Source: JB111 sp049856175
Lineage (GTDB): Bacteria; Actinomycetota; Actinomycetes; Actinomycetales; Actinomycetaceae
Length of the DNA: 64,000 nucleotides
Direction of reading: 5' to 3'
NCBI RefSeq assembly: GCF_049856175.1
Contig: NZ_JBNDNA010000004.1
Span: forward strand, 186,001-250,000
Part shown: one piece after another, positions 15,651 to 24,274 of the stretch
Numbering within the stretch: position 1 is the stretch's first letter
Layout of the letters: the number at the start of each line of letters is the position of its first letter
Notes under the pieces: generated by a model
The model's input: the letters and a program-made list of their open reading frames with translations, nothing else
What the model was told of the DNA's origin: nothing
Database searches by the model: none
Program-made: the position numbers and the translations under genes

Positions 15651-16217
15651 TCAGTCCTCCTTGAAGGGGAAGCCGAGGCGCTTGAGCAGCGAGCGCCCCT
15701 GGTCGTCGTTGATGGCGGACGTGACCACGGTGATGTCCATGCCGCGGACCCGGTCGATGGCGTCCTGGTCGATCTCGTGGAACATCGACTGCTCGTTGAG
15801 ACCGAAGGTGTAGTTGCCGTTCCGGTCGAACTGCTTGGGGCTCAGGCCCCGGAAGTCGCGGATACGCGGCAGCGCGATGGACAGCAGGCGGTCGAGGAAC
15901 TCCCACATGCGGTCGCCGCGCAGCGTGACGTGCGCGCCGATCGGCATGCCCTCGCGCAGCTTGAACTGCGCGATCGAGCGCCGCGCCTTCGTCACCTGGG
16001 GCTTCTGACCGGTGATGAGGGTGAGGTCGCGGACCGCACCCTCGATGAGCTTGGAGTCGCGTGCCGCGTCACCGACACCCATGTTCACGACGACCTTGAC
16101 GAGGCCCGGAATCTGGCTGACGTTCTCGTACCCGAACTCCTCGAGGAGCCCCGCCTTGACCTCGGAGCGGTACTGCTCCTTGAGGCGCGGGGGGACGACG
16201 GTGGTGGTCTCGGTCAT
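15651..16217 (-). CDS. rplE: 50S ribosomal protein L5
   Basis: 188 residues: KVVVNMGVGDAARDSKLIEG, TGQKPQVTKARRSIAQFKLR and GMDITVVTSAINDDQGRSLL identify L5, which carries 5S rRNA and contacts P-site tRNA. Starts 1 nt after rplX. Confidence 0.97.
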   Translation of the reverse strand: MTETTTVVPPRLKEQYRSEVKAGLLEEFGYENVSQIPGLVKVVVNMGVGDAARDSKLIEGAVRDLTLITGQKPQVTKARRSIAQFKLREGMPIGAHVTLRGDRMWEFLDRLLSIALPRIRDFRGLSPKQFDRNGNYTFGLNEQSMFHEIDQDAIDRVRGMDITVVTSAINDDQGRSLLKRLGFPFKED

Positions 16218-16218
16218 G

Positions 16219-16560
16219 TCAGACGTCCTTACCGGAGCGCTTGGCCACGCGGACCCGCACGTCGCGGGTCCGTCCGTCGCGCTCCACCTGCTCGGTGCGG
16301 TACCCCACGCGGGTGCCCTTCTTGGTCTCCGGGTCCACCAGCATCACGTTGCTCACGTGGATCGGGGCCTCGATCGTCTCGATGCCGCCGCTGGTGCCGC
16401 CGGAGGAGGACTGGCCGACCTTGGTGTGCCGGGTGACGCGCTGGACACCCTCGACGATCAGGCGGTCCTTCGCGACGTCGACCTTGAGCACACGGCCCTG
16501 CTTGCCCTTGTCACGACCGGCGATGACGACCACCAGGTCGCCCTTCTTGATCTTCGCCAT
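16219..16560 (-). CDS. rplX: 50S ribosomal protein L24
   Basis: 113 residues; KIKKGDLVVVIAGRDKGKQG is the KOW motif and PIHVSNVMLVDPETKKGTRV is typical. GTG and ATG codons stand side by side; the ATG at 16560 is preferred because it is 6 nt from GGAGGT, while the GTG would be only 3 nt away. This start overlaps the rplN stop by one base. L24 initiates 50S assembly. Confidence 0.95.
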   Translation of the reverse strand: MAKIKKGDLVVVIAGRDKGKQGRVLKVDVAKDRLIVEGVQRVTRHTKVGQSSSGGTSGGIETIEAPIHVSNVMLVDPETKKGTRVGYRTEQVERDGRTRDVRVRVAKRSGKDV

Positions 16561-16928
16561 CACAGCACCTCCGGCGCCAGGGAAATGATTCGCATGTACT
16601 TCTTGTCGCGCAGCTCGCGGCCGACCGGGCCGAAGATGCGGGTGCCCCGCGGGTCGCCGTCGGCCTTGAGGATGACGGCCGCGTTCTCGTCGAAGCGGAT
16701 GTAGCTGCCGTCGGGGCGGCGGCGCTCCTTGCGGGTGCGGACGATGACCGCCTTGACGATGTCGCCCTTCTTCACGTTGCCGCCAGGGATCGCGTCCTTG
16801 ACGGTGGCGACGATGACGTCGCCGATGCCGGCGTAGCGTCGGCCCGAGCCACCGAGCACACGGATGCAGAGGATCTCCTTCGCACCCGTGTTGTCGGCGA
16901 CCTTGAGCCGCGACTCCTGCTGGATCAT
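16560..16928 (-). CDS. rplN: 50S ribosomal protein L14
   Basis: 122 residues, exact family length. MIQQESRLKVADNTGAKEIL and the end LRDKKYMRIISLAPEVL are diagnostic. It forms intersubunit bridge B8. The 82-bp spacer before it separates the S10-type and spc-type gene blocks, but there is no obvious terminator. Confidence 0.97.
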   Translation of the reverse strand: MIQQESRLKVADNTGAKEILCIRVLGGSGRRYAGIGDVIVATVKDAIPGGNVKKGDIVKAVIVRTRKERRRPDGSYIRFDENAAVILKADGDPRGTRIFGPVGRELRDKKYMRIISLAPEVL

Positions 16929-17010
16929 TCTTTACTCCTGTCGTCGTGCCGGTTCTCGCCGGCGGGCGAGCCTGGCCGAACGGATGTGATGGTGGGTCGA
17001 GCTGCCCGCG

Positions 17011-17307
17011 TCAGCGGGCCTTCTCGATGATCTCGGTGACGCGGTAGCGCTTGGTGGCGGACATCGGCCGGGTCTCCATGATCCGGACCAGGTCGCCGAC
17101 GCCGACCTCGTTGTTCTCGTCGTGCGCCTTCACCCGCTCGGAGCGGCGCAGGACCTTGCCGTAGAGCGCGTGCTTGACGCGGTCCTCGACCTCGACGACG
17201 ACGGTCTTGTCCATCTTGTCCGACACGACGTAGCCGCGACGGGACTTGCGGTAGTTGCGCTCGTCCGTCGTCGTCGCCGTGGTGGCGGCGCTGGGGTTCT
17301 CGCTCAT
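17011..17307 (-). CDS. rpsQ: 30S ribosomal protein S17
   Basis: 98 residues from the ATG at 17307, chosen because GAAGGA lies 5 nt upstream; a GTG at 17319 would add four residues and lacks a site. RKSRRGYVVSDKMDKTVVVE and DLVRIMETRPMSATKRYRV mark S17. It has a Thr/Ala-rich N-terminal tail. Last gene of the S10 block. Confidence 0.95.
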   Translation of the reverse strand: MSENPSAATTATTTDERNYRKSRRGYVVSDKMDKTVVVEVEDRVKHALYGKVLRRSERVKAHDENNEVGVGDLVRIMETRPMSATKRYRVTEIIEKAR

Positions 17308-17315
17308 GTCGTCCT

Positions 17316-17570
17316 TCACTTCTTCTTCGTGGTCTCGGCCGGGGCGGGCGCGGTGCGCAGCCCGAGCTCGCGCTCACGCGCGATCGTGTAGATGCGCGCG
17401 ATGTCCCGCTTGACCGCCTTGAGCCGCCCGTGGTCCTCGAGCTGGCCCGTGGCCGAGGAGAACCGGAGGTTGAACAGCTCGGTCTTGGCCTCCGCCAGCT
17501 TTTCGGCGAGCACGGAGTCGTCCATCTCGTCGAGCTCGATCGGCGTCAGACCCTTCGATCCGATGGCCAT
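17316..17570 (-). CDS. rpmC: 50S ribosomal protein L29
   Basis: 84 residues. LAEAKTELFNLRFSSATGQL and VKRDIARIYTIARERELG are the L29 helical hairpin, which lies near the exit tunnel next to L23. A short Ala/Pro-rich, Lys-ended tail extends it slightly. The ATG overlaps the rplP stop by one base. Confidence 0.95.
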   Translation of the reverse strand: MAIGSKGLTPIELDEMDDSVLAEKLAEAKTELFNLRFSSATGQLEDHGRLKAVKRDIARIYTIARERELGLRTAPAPAETTKKK

Positions 17571-17989
17571 CAGCCCTCACCACCTTCACGCACGACGAAT
17601 CGCGTCTTCATCGGGAGCTTGTGCTGCGCACGGGACAGGGCCTCGCGGGCCAGGTCCTCGGGGACGCCGGCGAGCTCGAACATCACTCGACCCGGCTTGA
17701 CGTTGGACACCCACCACTCGACGGAGCCCTTGCCGGAACCCATGCGGGTCTCGGCCGGCTTCTTCGTCAGCGGGCGGTCCGGGAAGATGTTCACCCACAC
17801 CTTGCCGCCACGCTTGACGTGACGGGTCATGGCGATACGGGCCGCCTCGATCTGCCTGTTGGTGACGTAGGCGTGCTCGAGCGCCTGGATGCCGTAGTCG
17901 CCGAACGAGATGGTGGTGCCACCCGTCGCCATTCCCCGGCGTCCGGGGTGGTGCTGCTTGCGGTGCTTGGTCCGCCTGGGGATGAGCAT
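17570..17989 (-). CDS. rplP: 50S ribosomal protein L16
   Basis: 139 residues: MLIPRRTKHRKQHHPGRRGM, then FGDYGIQALEHAYVTNRQIE and the WVNIFPDRPLTKKPAETRMG segment, all invariant in L16. It contacts the A-site tRNA elbow. Begins 2 nt after rpsC. Confidence 0.97.
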   Translation of the reverse strand: MLIPRRTKHRKQHHPGRRGMATGGTTISFGDYGIQALEHAYVTNRQIEAARIAMTRHVKRGGKVWVNIFPDRPLTKKPAETRMGSGKGSVEWWVSNVKPGRVMFELAGVPEDLAREALSRAQHKLPMKTRFVVREGGEG

Positions 17990-17991
17990 GC

Positions 17992-18786
17992 TCAGGCCTC
18001 CGTCGTGGGCGTAGCGGGCGCCGCGGGGGCGCCCTCGGTGGCGGCCGGGGCCGGCCGCGAGTCCCGACGCGGACCACGGCCACCGCCGCGTCCCTGGCGG
18101 GGACCGCGCTGGGAGCCGGCGTCGGCCTCCTGACGGGCGTACTCCTTCTCGGTGACGTCGCCCTTGTAGATCCAGACCTTGACGCCGATGCGGCCGAAGG
18201 TCGTGCGGGCCTCGAAGAAGCCGTAGTCGATGTTCGCGCGCAGGGTGTGCAGCGGCACGCGGCCCTCGCGGTAGAACTCCGAGCGGGACATCTCGGCGCC
18301 GCCGAGGCGTCCGCCGCACTGCACGCGGATGCCCTTGGCGCCGGCGCGCTGCGCGGACTGCATGCCCTTGCGCATGGCGCGGCGGAACGAGACACGCGAG
18401 GCGAGCTGCTCGGCGATGCCCTGGGCGACCAGCTGCGCGTCCATCTCGGGGTTCTTCACCTCGAGGATGTTGAGCTGGACCTGCTTGCCCGTGAGCTTCT
18501 CGAGGTCGCCGCGCAGGCGGTCGGCCTCGGCGCCGCGGCGGCCGATGACGATGCCCGGACGCGCGGTGTGCAGGTCGATGCGCACGCGGTCACGGGTGCG
18601 CTCGATGTCCACCTTGGAGATGCCGGCGCGCTCGAGGCCCTTCGACATGAGCTTGCGCACCTCGACGTCCTCGCGGACGTAGTCGCGGTAGCGCTGCCCC
18701 TCCTTGGTGGAGTCGGCGAACCACCGCGAACGGTGGTCGGTGGTGATGCCGAGCCGGAAACCGGTCGGGTTGACCTTCTGACCCAC
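17992..18786 (-). CDS. rpsC: 30S ribosomal protein S3
   Basis: 264 residues. MGQKVNPTGFRLGITTDHRS begins the protein and GRRGAEADRLRGDLEKLTGK is the KH-domain loop; VWIYKGDVTEK ends the conserved core. About 50 extra C-terminal residues are Arg/Gly then Ala/Pro rich. The ATG overlaps the rplV stop by one base. S3 is part of the mRNA entry helicase. Confidence 0.97.
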   Translation of the reverse strand: MGQKVNPTGFRLGITTDHRSRWFADSTKEGQRYRDYVREDVEVRKLMSKGLERAGISKVDIERTRDRVRIDLHTARPGIVIGRRGAEADRLRGDLEKLTGKQVQLNILEVKNPEMDAQLVAQGIAEQLASRVSFRRAMRKGMQSAQRAGAKGIRVQCGGRLGGAEMSRSEFYREGRVPLHTLRANIDYGFFEARTTFGRIGVKVWIYKGDVTEKEYARQEADAGSQRGPRQGRGGGRGPRRDSRPAPAATEGAPAAPATPTTEA

Positions 18787-19175
18787 TAGTTGGTCCCTCC
18801 CTTGCTTCCGGCGCCCGCGGGCACCTCGGACTCGTCGCCGACGACGACGGTGATGTGGCTCGTCCGCTTGAGGATCCGAGCGGCACGCCCCTGGGCGCGC
18901 GGCCGGAACCGCTTCATCGTCGGACCCTCGTCGACGTACGCCTCGAGGACGCGGAGCTCGCTCGCGTCGAAGCGCTCGCCGTCGCGGTCGGCCATCACAC
19001 GTGCGTTGGCCATCGCGGACTCGAGCACCTTGCGGACGGTCTCCGCCGCCGCCTGGGGGGCGAACCGGAGCACGTCCACGGCCTCCTCGGCGCGCTTGCC
19101 GCGGACGACGTCCACGATCCGGCGTGCCTTCATGGGCGTCACGCGAACGAATCGCGCCTGCGCCTTGGCTTCCAT
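18786..19175 (-). CDS. rplV: 50S ribosomal protein L22
   Basis: 129 residues: MEAKAQARFVRVTPMKARRI, RGKRAEEAVDVLRFAPQAAA and RFRPRAQGRAARILKRTSHI. The extended hairpin lines the peptide exit tunnel. It lies 38 bp after rpsS. Confidence 0.96.
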   Translation of the reverse strand: MEAKAQARFVRVTPMKARRIVDVVRGKRAEEAVDVLRFAPQAAAETVRKVLESAMANARVMADRDGERFDASELRVLEAYVDEGPTMKRFRPRAQGRAARILKRTSHITVVVGDESEVPAGAGSKGGTN

Positions 19176-19213
19176 GTCTCTGCCTTACCTCTGCTGGTCG
19201 TCGGGCGCGCGCC

Positions 19214-19495
19214 TCAGCGGCGGCGGCCCTTCCGGTCGTCCTTGTCGTGCCCGCGGTAGGTGCGCGTCGGGGCGAACTCCCCGAGCTTGTGACCGACCAT
19301 CGCCTCGGTGACGAACACCGGGACGTGCTTGCGGCCGTCGTGCACGGCGAAGGTGTGGCCCAGGAAGTCGGGCGTGATGACCGACCGGCGGGACCAGGTC
19401 TTGATGACGTTCTTGGCGCCCTTCTCGTTGGCGACGTCCACCTTCTTCTGCAGGTGGTCGTCGACGAAGGGGCCCTTCTTCAGGCTGCGTGGCAT
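19214..19495 (-). CDS. rpsS: 30S ribosomal protein S19
   Basis: 93 residues, standard length: MPRSLKKGPFVDDHLQKKVD, KTWSRRSVITPDFLGHTFAV and GEFAPTRTYRGHDKDD. S19 pairs with S13 in the subunit head. Confidence 0.97.
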   Translation of the reverse strand: MPRSLKKGPFVDDHLQKKVDVANEKGAKNVIKTWSRRSVITPDFLGHTFAVHDGRKHVPVFVTEAMVGHKLGEFAPTRTYRGHDKDDRKGRRR

Positions 19496-19514
19496 CTCGT
19501 CAGTGCTCCTTGGC

Positions 19515-20351
19515 TCAGCGCTTCTTGCCGGTCCGGCGACGACGCACGATCAGCTTGTCGCTGGGCTTGTTGGGACGGCGGGTGCGACCCTCCGGCTTGC
19601 CCCACGGGCTCACCGGGTGGCGACCACCGGAGGTCTTGCCCTCACCACCACCGTGCGGGTGGTCGACGGGGTTCATGACGACACCGCGGACGGTGGGACG
19701 CTTGCCCTTCCAGCGCATGCGGCCGGCCTTGCCCCAGCTGATGTTGGACTGCTCGGCGTTGCCGACCTCCCCGATCGTGGCGCGGCAGCGGATGTCGACC
19801 TGACGGATCTCGCCGGACGGCATGCGCAGCGAGGCGTAGATCCCCTCCTTGGCGAGCAGCTGGACCGACGAGCCGGCCGAGCGCGCGATCTTCGCGCCGC
19901 CGCCGGGGCGGAGCTCGATCGCGTGCACCGTGGTGCCGACCGGGATGTTGCGCAGCTGCATGGAGCTGCCGGGCTTGATGTCCGCGCCCGGGCCCGACTC
20001 GACGAGGTCGCCCTGCGACAGGCGGGTCGGCGCGAGGATGTAGCGCTTGTCGCCGTCCGCGTAGTGGAGCAGCGCGATGCGCGCCGTCCGGTTCGGGTCG
20101 TACTCGATGTGCGCGACCTTGGCGGGCACGCCGTCCTTGTCGTGGCGACGGAAGTCGATGACCCGGTAGGCGCGCTTGTGGCCGCCACCCTTGTGCCGGG
20201 TGGTGATCTTGCCCGAGGAGTTGCGTCCCCCGGACTTGCTCAGCGGGCGGACGAGCGACTTCTCCGGAGTGGAGCGCGTGATCTCGACGAAGTCGGCCAC
20301 GCTGGAGCCGCGACGGCCCGGCGTGGTCGGCTTGTACTTACGGATTCCCAT
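19515..20351 (-). CDS. rplB: 50S ribosomal protein L2
   Basis: 278 residues starting MGIRKYKPTTPGRRGSSVAD at the ATG at 20351; an upstream in-frame extension has no family support. GRNSSGKITTRHKGGGHKRA and MNPVDHPHGGGEGKTSGGRH are invariant; the His in the second is near the peptidyl transferase centre. Confidence 0.97.
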   Translation of the reverse strand: MGIRKYKPTTPGRRGSSVADFVEITRSTPEKSLVRPLSKSGGRNSSGKITTRHKGGGHKRAYRVIDFRRHDKDGVPAKVAHIEYDPNRTARIALLHYADGDKRYILAPTRLSQGDLVESGPGADIKPGSSMQLRNIPVGTTVHAIELRPGGGAKIARSAGSSVQLLAKEGIYASLRMPSGEIRQVDIRCRATIGEVGNAEQSNISWGKAGRMRWKGKRPTVRGVVMNPVDHPHGGGEGKTSGGRHPVSPWGKPEGRTRRPNKPSDKLIVRRRRTGKKR

Positions 20352-20385
20352 GTTCTGGTTCCCTCGATCCCAATCCGACCGGCGG

Positions 20386-20691
20386 TCAGCCGGCCACCTC
20401 ACCGAAGATGTCGATGGTCCCGGACCGCAGGGTGACGATGGCGCGCTTGGTGTCCTTGCGCTTGCCCGTGCCGGTCCGCGTCCGGCGCGTCTTGCCCTTG
20501 CGGTTGATCGTGTTGACCGCGCTGACCTTCACGTCGAAGATCTGCTCGATCGCCTGCTTGATCTCGGTCTTGTTCGAGCGGGGGTCCACCTCGAAGGTGT
20601 ACTTCCCCTGGTCGATGAGGTTGTAGCTCTTCTCCGACACGATGGGCCGGACGATGATGTCGCGCGGGTTCTTGACGGTCTCGAGGCTCAC
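20386..20691 (-). CDS. rplW: 50S ribosomal protein L23
   Basis: 101 residues from a GTG at 20691 (VSLETVKNPRDIIVRPIVSE), then KYTFEVDPRSNKTEIKQAIE. The start overlaps the rplD stop (GTGA). L23 is the exit-tunnel dock for trigger factor and SRP. Confidence 0.95.
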   Translation of the reverse strand: MSLETVKNPRDIIVRPIVSEKSYNLIDQGKYTFEVDPRSNKTEIKQAIEQIFDVKVSAVNTINRKGKTRRTRTGTGKRKDTKRAIVTLRSGTIDIFGEVAG

Positions 20692-21332
20692 TTCGACTCC
20701 TCCTCGTCCGCGCGCCCGCCGACGAGGACGTCGAGTGCCGCGGAGGTGAACACGACGTCGTCGTTGACGAGGACGTCGTACGTGTTGAGCTGGTCGACCC
20801 ACAGCACGTGGACCTCGGCGAGGTTGCGCACGGAGAGCGCGGCGACCTCGTCGGAGCGCGTGAGCACCACGAGGGCGCGACGCGTGCCGGTCAGGCCGGC
20901 GATGGTGGCTCGCGCGGCGGAGGTCGACGGGGTGTCGCCCTCGACGAGCGAGGAGACCACGTGGACGCGGCCGGCACGGGCGCGGTCGGACAGGGCGCCG
21001 CGCAGGGCGGCGGCCTTCATCTTCTTCGGGGTGCGCTGGCTGTAGTCGCGCGGCTGCGGGCCGTGGACGACGCCACCGCCGGCGAACTGCGGCGCGCGGA
21101 TCGAACCCTGGCGGGCGCGACCGGTGCCCTTCTGCTTGTAGGGCTTCTTGCCACCGCCGCGGACGTCGCCGCGGGTCTTGGTGGCGTGCGTGCCCTGGCG
21201 GGCCGCCGCGAGCTGGGCGACGACGACCTGGTGCATGAGGGCCGTGTTGGCCTGGACGTCGAAGACCTCGGCCGGGAGGTCCGCGGTGCCGGTCTTCTTG
21301 CCGGTGGCGTCGTGGACGTCGATCGCGGTCAT
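20688..21332 (-). CDS. rplD: 50S ribosomal protein L4
   Basis: 214 residues. GTHATKTRGDVRGGGKKPYK and GTGRARQGSIRAPQFAGGG form the tunnel-lining loop; RTPKKMKAAALRGALSDRA follows. Starts ATG at 21332, 2 nt after rplC. In E. coli L4 represses the S10 operon, and the leader ahead of rpsJ here could play that role. Confidence 0.96.
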   Translation of the reverse strand: MTAIDVHDATGKKTGTADLPAEVFDVQANTALMHQVVVAQLAAARQGTHATKTRGDVRGGGKKPYKQKGTGRARQGSIRAPQFAGGGVVHGPQPRDYSQRTPKKMKAAALRGALSDRARAGRVHVVSSLVEGDTPSTSAARATIAGLTGTRRALVVLTRSDEVAALSVRNLAEVHVLWVDQLNTYDVLVNDDVVFTSAALDVLVGGRADEEESK

Positions 21333-21334
21333 GG

Positions 21335-22003
21335 TCAGGCCCCCTTCGCGGCGGAGCGGACGACGACGAGGCCGCCCTTCGGGCCGGGGACCGCGCCGGC
21401 GATGAGCAGCACGCCGTGCTCGAGGTCCACGGCGTGGACGGTGAGGTTCTGGACGGTGCGACGGGCGACACCCATGCGGCCGGCCATCTTCTGGCCGCGG
21501 AACACGCGGCCGGGTGTCGCGGCACCGCCGATCGAGCCGGGCTTGCGGTGGTTGCGGTGCGCACCGTGCGAGGCGGAGACACCGGCGAAGCCGTGCCGCT
21601 TCATGACGCCGGCGAGGCCCTTGCCCTTGGTGGTGCCGACGACGTCGACGCGCTGGCCGGTCTCGAAGGTGGAGCCGTCGAGCTCCTGACCGACCGTGTA
21701 CTCCTCGGCGTCGGCCGTGCGGAGCTCGGTGACGTGGCGGCGCGGGGTGACGCCGGCGGCGTCGAAGCGCTTGCGCAGCGGCTGGGTCACGCGTCGCGGG
21801 TCGATCTCGCCGTACGCGATCTGGACGGCGGTGTAGCCGTCGCGCTCCGGCGTGCGGATCTGGGTCACGACGTTGGTGTCCACCTTGACGGCGGTCACGG
21901 GGACGAGGAGCCCGTCCTCGTCCCACACCTGGGTCATGCCGAGCTTGGTGCCGAGGAGACCCTTGACGGTGGCCCCGGCGGTCTGCTGGGAAGTGGTGGT
22001 CAT
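21335..22003 (-). CDS. rplC: 50S ribosomal protein L3
   Basis: 222 residues: GLLGTKLGMTQVWDEDGLLV near the start and KGKGLAGVMKRHGFAG with PGSIGGAATPGRVFRGQKMA further on, the loop reaching the peptidyl transferase centre. Begins 11 nt after rpsJ. Confidence 0.97.
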   Translation of the reverse strand: MTTTSQQTAGATVKGLLGTKLGMTQVWDEDGLLVPVTAVKVDTNVVTQIRTPERDGYTAVQIAYGEIDPRRVTQPLRKRFDAAGVTPRRHVTELRTADAEEYTVGQELDGSTFETGQRVDVVGTTKGKGLAGVMKRHGFAGVSASHGAHRNHRKPGSIGGAATPGRVFRGQKMAGRMGVARRTVQNLTVHAVDLEHGVLLIAGAVPGPKGGLVVVRSAAKGA

Positions 22004-22014
22004 GGCGTCGGTCC

Positions 22015-22323
22015 TCAGAGCTTGATCTCGATGTTGACGTCCGCGGGCAGGTCGAGACGCATGAGCGAGTCGACGGCCTTCGGCGTCGGGTCGATGATGT
22101 CGATGAGCCGCTTGTGCGTGCGCATCTCGAAGTGGTCGCGGCTGTCCTTGTACTTGTGGGGCGACCGAATGACGACGAAGACGTTCTTCTCCGTCGGCAG
22201 CGGCACCGGGCCCACGACCGTCGCACCAGCGCGCGTCACCGTGTCGACGATCTTGCGCGCCGAGCTGTCGATGACCTCGTGGTCGTAGGACTTGAGCCGG
22301 ATGCGGATCTTCTGTCCCGCCAT
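22015..22323 (-). CDS. rpsJ: 30S ribosomal protein S10
   Basis: 102 residues, MAGQKIRIRLKSYDHEVIDS, with GPVPLPTEKNVFVVIRSPHK and the HKRLIDIIDPTPKAVDSLMR segment. S10 (NusE) also acts in antitermination with NusB and NusG. ATG at 22323 with a GAGAGGTA site. First gene of the S10 operon. Confidence 0.97.
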   Translation of the reverse strand: MAGQKIRIRLKSYDHEVIDSSARKIVDTVTRAGATVVGPVPLPTEKNVFVVIRSPHKYKDSRDHFEMRTHKRLIDIIDPTPKAVDSLMRLDLPADVNIEIKL

Positions 22324-22603
22324 GGCGTCGTCATACCTCTCTCGTACCCTTGCTTCGGCCGACCCCCGCGCCCGGGCGTGTCGCGTTCTGCGCACGTCCG
22401 GCCCGAGCGACCCTTGTGGGCCTGACCGTTGGATGCTTGCCGTCGCGGGCCTCCCGCCCACGCCCCGCCCCCACGAACGATGTCCGTGACGGCCGGCCTG
22501 CGGCTGACCGGGCTGACCCGGGCTCCGCAACGTCTGCCCGCCGCTGGTTGGAGTGCCTGCGGCGGTCGGCACGCGCACGAGCGCGCACCGGTGTCCGGCC
22601 GTC

Positions 22604-22633
22604 AACGTTACCAGCGCCGACCCGCAGGTCGGA
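22604..22633 (-). promoter_or_regulatory. candidate S10-operon promoter
   Basis: On the minus strand TTCCGA, an 18-bp gap and TAACGT (22609-22604) form a possible promoter with a good -10 and a weak -35. The leader to rpsJ would be about 275 nt, long enough for an L4-type control structure, but I did not identify one. Confidence 0.35.
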
Positions 22634-22770
22634 AGCCCGGGCGGGTGCTCGGCCGTGTGAGGCTCCGCACCCGGTGCGCCGGCGGCGGCCCTGCGGCGCC
22701 GATCCCCCGTGGCCCACCTCGCCCGGTGCGCGTCGAGGTGGACCCGTGGCCCTCGACCTGGACCGTGCCG
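22634..22770. other. non-coding stretch between S10 promoter candidate and repeat
   Basis: No gene or clear signal seen. Open frames through the 638-bp rpsJ-tuf gap lack ribosome sites and family resemblance. Confidence 0.5.
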
Positions 22771-22858
22771 CGGTCCAGCTCGGCAGAGCGCGGTCCGGCT
22801 CGGCAGCCATCGGTCCAGCTCGGCAGAGCGCGGTCCAACTCGGCAGCGTGCGGTCCAG
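22771..22858. repeat. 20-bp tandem repeat, about 4.4 copies
   Basis: Units start at 22771, 22791, 22811, 22831 and 22851 (partial). The first and third are identical (CGGTCCAGCTCGGCAGAGCG); the others differ mainly in the last 4-5 bases. The block CGGTCC-A/G-NCTCGGCAG is constant. It lies between the tuf terminator and the S10 promoter region, outside any gene. Twenty base pairs is close to two helical turns. Confidence 0.85.
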
Positions 22859-22900
22859 GCCGCGCCTCCACCGTCCGCGCACGCTCTGCGGGCATGCGGA

Positions 22901-22932
22901 AGGGCCCGCCACCCGGAGGGGTGGCGGGCCCT
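22901..22932 (-). terminator. hairpin terminator after tuf
   Basis: A perfect 14-bp stem, AGGGCCCGCCACCC (22901-22914) against 22919-22932, with a 4-nt loop, 29 bp past the tuf stop codon. Confidence 0.85.
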
Positions 22933-22961
22933 GCCCTGCTACCGGCGCGTGCCGGCTGCGA

Positions 22962-24155
<1,194 letters not shown>

Positions 24156-24274
24156 TGTGGTGTCCTCCTGGGACTCGGGTAGTTGTCTGTCTGGCGAGAA
24201 CCGGATGCCCACGCCAGGGGCAGATGGATCCTACGGGTCGGTTGGGATTGGTGCTGGGGTGCGGCCCGTGGGAC

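Noticed and set aside
22324..22961. Coding frames across the repeat between tuf and rpsJ
   Set aside because: No ribosome site, repetitive Arg/Ala/Pro composition, and frames exist on both strands equally.
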